Below are positions 5,455 to 9,828 of a DNA stretch of 9,828 nt, in pieces. Both the position numbers and the translations under genes were made by a program. The notes below the pieces were generated by a model, which did not search any database, had not been told where the DNA came from, and saw only the letters and a program-made list of their open reading frames with translations. Numbering within the stretch: position 1 is the stretch's first letter; every line of letters starts with the position of its first letter. The stretch spans positions 1-9,828 of the forward strand of contig SLLJ01000441.1 in the NCBI GenBank assembly GCA_007134165.1, given 5' to 3'. Origin of the DNA: Nitriliruptoraceae bacterium. Lineage in GTDB: Bacteria > Actinomycetota > Nitriliruptoria > Nitriliruptorales > Nitriliruptoraceae.

Positions 5455-6609
5455 GTGCACGGCACCGACGTCTGGGCGGCGACGACCGTGCGGTGCCAGC
5501 GAGCGGTTGGCGGACCCGGTGTCCGGGGATGCGGCCGTCCGCTCTGCGGCAACCACGGGTGCACGGCCGAGGCTGCTGCGGCGCCTACCATCGCCGCTGG
5601 CGCTCGAGCCGGCGCCGCTGCAGACGCCGGCGCCGACGACCGCGCCGCGGCGGCCGATTCCCACCATGCCGAGCTGACGTACCCGCCACCTCCCCTGACC
5701 GGAGCGAGTGATGCCCACGAGTGCGACCACGTGAGCGCCGATTCGCCGACCGGGTTCTTCGCGTCACCGCCGACGCGCATCCGCGCGGGCAGCCAGGGAC
5801 GTAGGTGCATCTCGTGCAGCACGATCAACGATCGGGGTCGAGAGATCTGCGGCCGCTGCGGCGCCGACCTCGACACCGGCCGCGAACTCCCTCATCTCGC
5901 AATGCGCGATGCGGGGATGGCGCCACCTCCAACCCCAGTCGTTCGGCGTCGACGTCGATGGGTCGGGCCCATCCTCACGATTCTGCTGGCCGGCTTCCTG
6001 GCCTTTGCTGGCCTGGTGCTGGCCGAGGTTGGCCCCTTCAGCCCGCAGATCAATCTGCCCGAGGCCGAGTTCGACCCGCAGGTCTACACCCCTGAGCCTG
6101 CCGGCATCAGGCTCTTGGACCTGGCCGCAGCCACGATCCTCGACGATGAGTCCGGAACCTACGACCCCCGGCTACTGGTCGACGACGACCCGGAGACCGC
6201 ATGGCGCTCCGACCCGTCGCAGCTGCCCGGTGACGCGCCCGAGACGCTCGAGCTCACCCCCGAGCGCCCCATCTGGCTCGCCGCGATCGAACTGCGCAAC
6301 GGCGCCCAGGCGAGTACGGCTGCCTACGACCGCAGCTCACGGGTGCGTCGGGCGCTGATTCGGGTCGACGGCGGAGCCACGGTGCTCGTCGAATTACTCG
6401 ACGCTGGGCTGCACGCCCAGCGCTTCGACCTCGAACAGCCGCTGTTGACCACCAGCATCCGCATCGAAGTCCTCGACGTGTTCCAGGGCGAGACCGACAA
6501 CCTGGCGATCTCCGACCTCGACGTGGTGGGGTGGGTGGCGACCGGCGACGACGTGACGTTGGCGCAGCAGCGCGCCGAGTTGCTCCCCGCCGGAGCCGGC
6601 AACGGCTGA
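5455..6609 (+). CDS. Zinc-ribbon membrane protein with extracytoplasmic discoidin-like (NADase-type glycan-binding) domain
   Basis: 384 residues from GTG. Order seen: a Cys/His cluster at 14-36 (C14, C26, C31, H34, C36; GCGRPLCGNHGC); an Ala/Pro-rich stretch; H88/C90/H92; a zinc ribbon CISC...CGRCG (118-136); basic RRRRR (164-168); one transmembrane helix (about 169-190); then a C-terminal domain (about 215-375) with YDPRLLVDDDPETAWRSD, an aromatic/RNG strand pattern and IRIEVLDVFQG...LAISDLDVVG. That last pattern matches the discoidin-like domain annotated as NADase-type glycan-binding. Inferred topology: N-terminus inside, binding domain outside. The start is uncertain: no ribosome site precedes 5455, and codons 1-92 have more A/T third positions (about 22 of 95) than the C-terminal domain (about 10 of 82). 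GTG at 5731 is an alternative that keeps only the zinc ribbon. A 5-bp hairpin spans the stop (6603-6616). It is convergent with the kinase, 28 bp away. Confidence 0.75.
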   Translation: MHGTDVWAATTVRCQRAVGGPGVRGCGRPLCGNHGCTAEAAAAPTIAAGARAGAAADAGADDRAAAADSHHAELTYPPPPLTGASDAHECDHVSADSPTGFFASPPTRIRAGSQGRRCISCSTINDRGREICGRCGADLDTGRELPHLAMRDAGMAPPPTPVVRRRRRWVGPILTILLAGFLAFAGLVLAEVGPFSPQINLPEAEFDPQVYTPEPAGIRLLDLAAATILDDESGTYDPRLLVDDDPETAWRSDPSQLPGDAPETLELTPERPIWLAAIELRNGAQASTAAYDRSSRVRRALIRVDGGATVLVELLDAGLHAQRFDLEQPLLTTSIRIEVLDVFQGETDNLAISDLDVVGWVATGDDVTLAQQRAELLPAGAGNG

Positions 6610-6637
6610 GCAGCCGGGTTCGAGCCGTCGCGCGAGG

Positions 6638-8887
6638 TCAGCCCTCGTAGGCGAACAGCACGATGACCTCACCACGGAACCGAGAGGCGCCCCCGGCCGG
6701 CTCCTGATCGAACACCCGACCCGGGTTGAGCAGCGCGCCGAACCCGCCACGCCGCTCCACCTCGACGCGGAACCCGAGCGCTTCGAGCTCTGCGACCGCC
6801 GCATCGACCTGCTGGTCACGGACGTTGGGCACCGGGATGGGCCGCGGTCCGTCAGAGACCTCGAGTTCGACGACCTCGCCGCGGATCAGGCTGCGGCCGG
6901 CCTCGGGGCGCTGGGCCAGGACGTGGCCCGCCGGAACGTCCTCGTCGTAGCGGCGCTCGATGGCTTCGCCGGCCAGACCGAGCCGGGCGAGGGTGGCCAG
7001 CGCCTCGGCCAGCGGCTCACCGACCACGGCCGGAACCTCCACGGGCGGCGGGCCCAGGGACACGACCACCACCACCCGGCTCGCCTCGTCGATCCGGGTG
7101 CCGGCCTCCGGTTGCGTGCGCAGGATCCGGCCGGGGTCGATGGCCTCATGGTGTTCGCGTTCCACTTCGAGGTCGAGGCCGGCGTCGCGCAGCGAACTGG
7201 CGCCGCTCACGAGCGGCTCGCCCACGACGTCGGGGACGTCGACCTGGCGTGGGCCGGCCGACAACGTGAGGTGGACGACCGTGCCGGTGCGGGCCTGACC
7301 GGTCGGGTCCTGTGCGACGACATGGTCGATGGGGACGTCGAGGTCGTGGGTGCGGTCGGGTTCGACCTCGACCTCGAAGCCGGCGTCGATCAGCGTCGCG
7401 CGGGCCAGGCTGTCGGGGGTGCCCAGCAGGGTGGGGATGGGCGTGATCGGGGCCAGCACGCGGTCCCAGAGCAGGTAGCCGCCGCCGGCTGATGCCGCCA
7501 GCAGACCCACGACCAGGAGGAGTACCAGCAACCGTCGACGTGCAGAGCCGCGGGATCGGTGCGCCGGTCCGCGCTGGCTGCCGGAGGCCGTGGGTGAGGG
7601 AAGCCGGACTACCGCCTCCGCGTCCGCCGGGATCGGCGGCGGCCCGTCGGTTCCAGGTCGTGGGGGGTGAGGTCGCGGGGGGTCGGGTCGTGGGGGGTCG
7701 GGGCTGTTGCGTTCGGTCGGCGGGGCGAGCCCGTCGAGTCGGCTGGTGTCCCCCTCGATTCGGCCCGTCGGCCTGGAGTCGGAGGCTGGTTGCTCGGCGT
7801 CCGATCGGCGCTTGCGCTGCTGGCGCCTGCTGCGCTCGTTGCGTGTGCTCTGGCCACCCTCGTCGCGTCGCCGATCGGCAGTGCCTCTCCACAATGCGGC
7901 CGGCAGCCGCAGTCGTTGTGGACGCTGGGTCAGCGCCGTGGGCGTGTCCTCGACCGGCAGCAGTGCGGTCGCGGAGTGCGGGCGGTCGTCATCGCCCGCC
8001 ACGGCCCCGCTGAGCAGTCCGGTCAGTTCGGGCAGCTGCGGTCCGTCGGCCACCGCGCGCTGCAGCAGTTGGTCGAACGCGCGGGCGTCTTCGGGACGCC
8101 GGTCGCGGTCGACGGTGGTTGCGGCCAGCACCAGGGCATCGAGCTCCGGCGCGATCCCGGTGCGCACGGCCGACGGCGCTGGAACCGAACGGGAGGTGTG
8201 GGCCACCGCCGTGGCGAACGGCGACTCGCCCTCGAAGGGCGGCCGGCCGGTCAGACATTCGAACAGCACCACCCCGAGCGCGTAGACGTCCGCGCGCGGG
8301 TCGAGACGCTCACCGCGCACCGCCTCGGGGGAGAGGTAGTGGGGCGAGCCGACCAGAACCTCCTCGCCGAAGGTGGCTGTGGCGCTGGCGGCCGCGCGTG
8401 CCAGGCCAAAGTCGGTGAGGCGCACCGAAGCGTCCGACCCGAGCAGGATGTTCTCGGGCTTCACGTCACGGTGGATAAGCCCGGCCTGGTGAGCGGCGCC
8501 GAGACCGGCGGCGGTCGGACCGAGTACTCCCAGCACCTCCTGGGCGCTGAGCCGGTGCTGGCTGCCGAGCACGTCGCGCAGGGACACGCCGACCACCAGT
8601 TGCATGACCAGGTACGGACCGTCGTCGGTCTCCCCCCAGTCGTGCACGGCAACGACATTCGGGTGGCTGAGTCCGGCCGCGGCCTGTGCCTCTCGGCGGA
8701 AGCGGTCGAGGAAGGACGGATCGTGCGCGAGGTGGGCATGCAGCAGCTTGACGGCGACCTCACGCTCGAGCGCCCGGTCCCACGCGCGGTGGACGGTCGC
8801 CATGCCACCGCGCCCGAGCTCGCCGCGCAGCAGGTAACGGCCCCCGACCTCGGTGGGGACGGTGTTGCGGTCAGGAGGAGTGGCCAC
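6638..8887 (-). CDS. pknB: Transmembrane Ser/Thr protein kinase with four PASTA repeats
   Basis: 749 residues. The N-terminal kinase domain (about 17-277) is complete: glycine loop GRGGMATV (25-32), K47, E66, HRDVKPEN (139-146), DFG (159-161), an activation loop with Thr170/Thr172 as candidate autophosphorylation sites, and SPE (186-188) in place of APE, as in PknB-like kinases. The cytoplasmic juxtamembrane linker (about 278-450) is Arg- and Pro-rich, with PDPPRP-type repeats at 396-411. One transmembrane helix lies at 451-474. Four extracellular PASTA units (about 482-545, 547-612, 615-680, 683-749) probably bind muropeptides or lipid II and tune kinase activity on cell-wall growth targets. 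GTG at 8887 is the start: there is no ribosome site, but a TACCCT -10 ends 7 nt upstream, which suggests a leaderless mRNA. Unlike the classical pknB locus, no pbpA, rodA or phosphatase gene adjoins, so the symbol reflects architecture rather than proven orthology. Confidence 0.95.
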   Translation of the reverse strand: MATPPDRNTVPTEVGGRYLLRGELGRGGMATVHRAWDRALEREVAVKLLHAHLAHDPSFLDRFRREAQAAAGLSHPNVVAVHDWGETDDGPYLVMQLVVGVSLRDVLGSQHRLSAQEVLGVLGPTAAGLGAAHQAGLIHRDVKPENILLGSDASVRLTDFGLARAAASATATFGEEVLVGSPHYLSPEAVRGERLDPRADVYALGVVLFECLTGRPPFEGESPFATAVAHTSRSVPAPSAVRTGIAPELDALVLAATTVDRDRRPEDARAFDQLLQRAVADGPQLPELTGLLSGAVAGDDDRPHSATALLPVEDTPTALTQRPQRLRLPAALWRGTADRRRDEGGQSTRNERSRRQQRKRRSDAEQPASDSRPTGRIEGDTSRLDGLAPPTERNSPDPPRPDPPRPHPPRPGTDGPPPIPADAEAVVRLPSPTASGSQRGPAHRSRGSARRRLLVLLLVVGLLAASAGGGYLLWDRVLAPITPIPTLLGTPDSLARATLIDAGFEVEVEPDRTHDLDVPIDHVVAQDPTGQARTGTVVHLTLSAGPRQVDVPDVVGEPLVSGASSLRDAGLDLEVEREHHEAIDPGRILRTQPEAGTRIDEASRVVVVVSLGPPPVEVPAVVGEPLAEALATLARLGLAGEAIERRYDEDVPAGHVLAQRPEAGRSLIRGEVVELEVSDGPRPIPVPNVRDQQVDAAVAELEALGFRVEVERRGGFGALLNPGRVFDQEPAGGASRFRGEVIVLFAYEG
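7662..7703 (+). other. G-quadruplex-capable G tracts inside the kinase linker
   Basis: On the plus strand, G6 (7662-7667) is followed by G6 (7677-7682), G3 (7685-7687), G6 (7692-7697) and G4 (7700-7703). The last four runs have loops of 2, 4 and 2 nt, a canonical quadruplex motif. The stretch encodes the Pro/Arg repeats (residues about 396-411) of the kinase on the other strand, so the G-rich strand is the template for that gene. It may simply be a by-product of proline codons. Confidence 0.6.
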
Positions 8888-8894
8888 GCGGTCA

Positions 8895-8900
8895 AGGGTA
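8895..8900 (-). promoter_or_regulatory. -10 element of the kinase gene (leaderless)
   Basis: TACCCT on the minus strand ends 7 nt before the GTG at 8887, matching TANNNT and placing the transcription start at the initiation codon. There is no Shine-Dalgarno sequence in between. The 9-mer CCGTACCCT around it recurs exactly at the lipoprotein promoter. No good -35 is seen. Confidence 0.5.
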
Positions 8901-8963
8901 CGGGCTGTTGGGCTTCCGGCCGCGGAGGTGACGTCCGGGGCGGGGGGTCGGCGCGCGAGGTGA

Positions 8964-8988
8964 GCAGGCCCGCTAGCTGCGGACCTGC
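8964..8988 (-). terminator. Hairpin terminator of the lipoprotein gene
   Basis: In the leftward RNA, GCAGGUCCGC (8988-8979) pairs with GCGGGCCUGC (8973-8964): ten positions including one G-U, with a 5-nt loop. On the plus strand the same position is an A/C mismatch, so the stem favours leftward transcripts. It begins 5 nt after the lipoprotein stop, and no U-tract follows. It separates the lipoprotein from the kinase, in agreement with a separate kinase promoter. Confidence 0.55.
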
Positions 8989-8993
8989 GGTGC

Positions 8994-9674
8994 TCAGCGC
9001 GCCGAGATCCGATCGAGCCGGTCGCGCAGCGTCTCGTAGCGCACCTCGAGGTCCTCGATCAGGCCGCGTACCTCGCTGAGGCCGCCGCGCACCTGCTCCA
9101 GGCCGGCCTGCACCGCGGCAATCCCCTGCTCGACCTCCTCGAGCTCGCCGCGCAGCTGGGTGGTGGCGGAGTCGAGCTGCTCGCGGATCTCCTCGGTGAG
9201 CTGCTCTTCGAGCTCCTCGGCCAGCGCCCCACGTGCTTCGATCTCGCCGGTGAGCTCCTCGGCGGTCGCCTCCAGCTGCTCATCGAGCGCGCTGACCGCA
9301 CCCTCCAGGGCCTCGAGACGGGTGCTGGTGCGGTCACGGAGTTGCTCGGTCCGAACCGCCGTGACCTCGTCATCGAGGGTCAGCACCCGCTCCTCGAGCT
9401 CGGCGATCCGGGCGTCGCGCAGTTCGAGCGCGCCGCGCAGTTCGTCGATCGCCGCTGCAGTCTCCGGGCTGCCCGAGCCACATCCGGCCAGACCGAGTGC
9501 GACCAGCGAGACAGCGGCGACGAGCAGCGCACGGCGGGAGCGGCGATCCGGGGTGGGGCGGCGTCGCTCGCCGTCACGCAGATGCCCCCCGTCACGGGGA
9601 TGCTCGCCGTCACGATGCGGCGGACGGGAATCGCGACACGGTCGCGGACGGGCACGACGGTTGGGGCGGCACAT
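8994..9674 (-). CDS. Coiled-coil lipoprotein
   Basis: 226 residues; I do not recognise a named family. Residues 49-62 form a hydrophobic signal segment ending in the lipobox LAGC with C65, so a membrane-anchored lipoprotein is predicted. After a short Gly/Ser stretch, residues about 72-226 are almost continuous amphipathic helix rich in Glu, Leu, Ala and Arg with heptad-like spacing, i.e. a long coiled coil with no enzymatic motif. Oddly, the n-region before the hydrophobic segment is about 48 residues long and carries three hexads beginning RDG (21-38), encoded by 18-bp tandem repeats. ATG at 9674 is chosen because TACCCT ends 7 nt upstream; the open frame extends further upstream through low-complexity DNA, and no ATG, GTG or TTG start lies between the repeats and the hydrophobic segment. 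Role unknown; a wall-membrane tether or a partner of the adjacent PASTA kinase is speculation. Confidence 0.8.
   Translation of the reverse strand: MCRPNRRARPRPCRDSRPPHRDGEHPRDGGHLRDGERRRPTPDRRSRRALLVAAVSLVALGLAGCGSGSPETAAAIDELRGALELRDARIAELEERVLTLDDEVTAVRTEQLRDRTSTRLEALEGAVSALDEQLEATAEELTGEIEARGALAEELEEQLTEEIREQLDSATTQLRGELEEVEQGIAAVQAGLEQVRGGLSEVRGLIEDLEVRYETLRDRLDRISAR
9571..9624 (-). repeat. 18-bp tandem repeat, three units, in the lipoprotein n-region
   Basis: CCGTCACG recurs at 9571, 9589 and 9607 (plus strand), an exact 18-bp period. The units are otherwise similar (GATGC in the same place in the first two), and the third is degenerate. The period equals six codons and encodes RDGEHP, RDGGHL, RDGERR (residues 21-38), so copy-number change would keep the frame. 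Confidence 0.7.
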
Positions 9675-9681
9675 GGGGCGT

Positions 9682-9687
9682 AGGGTA
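9682..9687 (-). promoter_or_regulatory. -10 element of the lipoprotein gene (leaderless)
   Basis: TACCCT on the minus strand ends 7 nt before the ATG at 9674, and the sequence between has no ribosome site. Together with its flank it repeats the CCGTACCCT of the kinase promoter. The stretch further right (9688-9792) holds no feature I can support. Confidence 0.5.
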
Positions 9688-9792
9688 CGGCTCGAAGGTT
9701 CACCCAGCGTGCAACCGGTGTCGGCCGCCGATGCGGCGCTCTGTGGTCGTGCGCCTTGGTCGGGCCTCGTTCCGCACCCTGGCCGCAGCCCG

Positions 9793-9828
9793 CCGACCCA
9801 TCCCACCCGACCCATCCCACCCGACCCA
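9793..9828. repeat. 14-bp tandem repeat with G-quadruplex potential, running off the window
   Basis: CCGACCCATCCCAC occurs at 9793-9806 and 9807-9820, followed by CCGACCCA before the window ends. On the minus strand this gives successive GGG runs separated by 1-2 nt, a dense quadruplex motif. The 14-bp period is not a multiple of three, so the repeat is unlikely to be coding. Its full length is unknown. Confidence 0.75.

Noticed and set aside
5422..5730. 102-codon minus-strand open frame overlapping the start of the zinc-ribbon gene
   Set aside because: It lacks acidic residues and motifs and covers the aroF leader promoter. The opposite frame carries ordered Cys/His motifs.
6633..6647. CGAGG/CCTCG hairpin at the kinase stop codon as its terminator
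   Set aside because: Only five base pairs with no U-tract; too weak to call in DNA this G/C-rich.
7667..9079. 470-codon plus-strand open frame opposite the kinase
   Set aside because: It overlaps the kinase domain and PASTA linker in antisense, without motifs of its own.
9675..9815. Longer start for the lipoprotein giving 273 residues
   Set aside because: The extension is encoded by the 14-bp tandem repeat and low-complexity DNA. The ATG at 9674 has a -10 element at leaderless spacing.
9731..9828. Possible rightward gene starting near the right edge (ATG at about 9731)
   Set aside because: No ribosome site or suitably placed -10 element, and it runs into a 14-bp repeat whose period breaks codon periodicity. 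Too short to judge.
1..9828. CRISPR arrays, tRNA/rRNA genes, insertion sequences, phage or defence genes
   Set aside because: No spaced direct repeats of CRISPR type, no cloverleaf or rRNA-like sequence, and no transposase, integrase or defence-protein motif was seen in the real reading frames.

Overview
The window reads as chromosomal housekeeping DNA from a very high-GC Actinobacteriota member. Three things point that way: strong G/C preference at third codon positions, leaderless -10-to-start spacing (TANNNT then 7 nt), and the protein families present. I cannot fix the lineage. A deep-branching actinobacterial class is possible, since the DAHP synthase is the Thermotoga/Bacillus-type Ibeta form. 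No mobile element, CRISPR array, tRNA or rRNA was seen.

Layout. Positions 1-626 are apparently non-coding, with one strong hairpin at 28-59 and some weaker inverted repeats. glpK (glycerol kinase) runs leftward at 627-2138. A divergent promoter region with an 8-bp inverted repeat (2184-2220) separates it from a rightward two-gene operon: an inositol-monophosphatase-family phosphatase (2253-3113) and low-specificity L-threonine aldolase (3110-4141), overlapping by ATGA. Convergent to that operon is aroF (4163-5230, leftward), the first enzyme of the shikimate pathway.

The most interesting part lies upstream of aroF. A 28-codon leader ORF (5339-5425) carries five aromatic residues within ten codons. 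A TANNNT -10 element sits 7 nt before its ATG. It is followed by mutually exclusive RNA pairings (1:2, 2:3, 3:4), the last a 9-bp terminator-like hairpin (5287-5311). This looks like ribosome-mediated attenuation of aroF by Phe/Tyr supply, in addition to probable feedback control through the enzyme's N-terminal regulatory domain.

To the right is a rightward membrane protein (5455-6609) with cysteine motifs, one transmembrane segment and an extracytoplasmic discoidin-like / NADase-type glycan-binding domain. It is convergent with a leftward transmembrane Ser/Thr kinase with four PASTA repeats (6638-8887). Upstream of the kinase on the same strand is a coiled-coil lipoprotein (8994-9674). Kinase and lipoprotein each have their own near-identical leaderless -10 element, and a U-tract-less hairpin lies between them. 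The three envelope-facing proteins suggest a cell-wall sensing or anchoring neighbourhood, but that link is inference from adjacency only.
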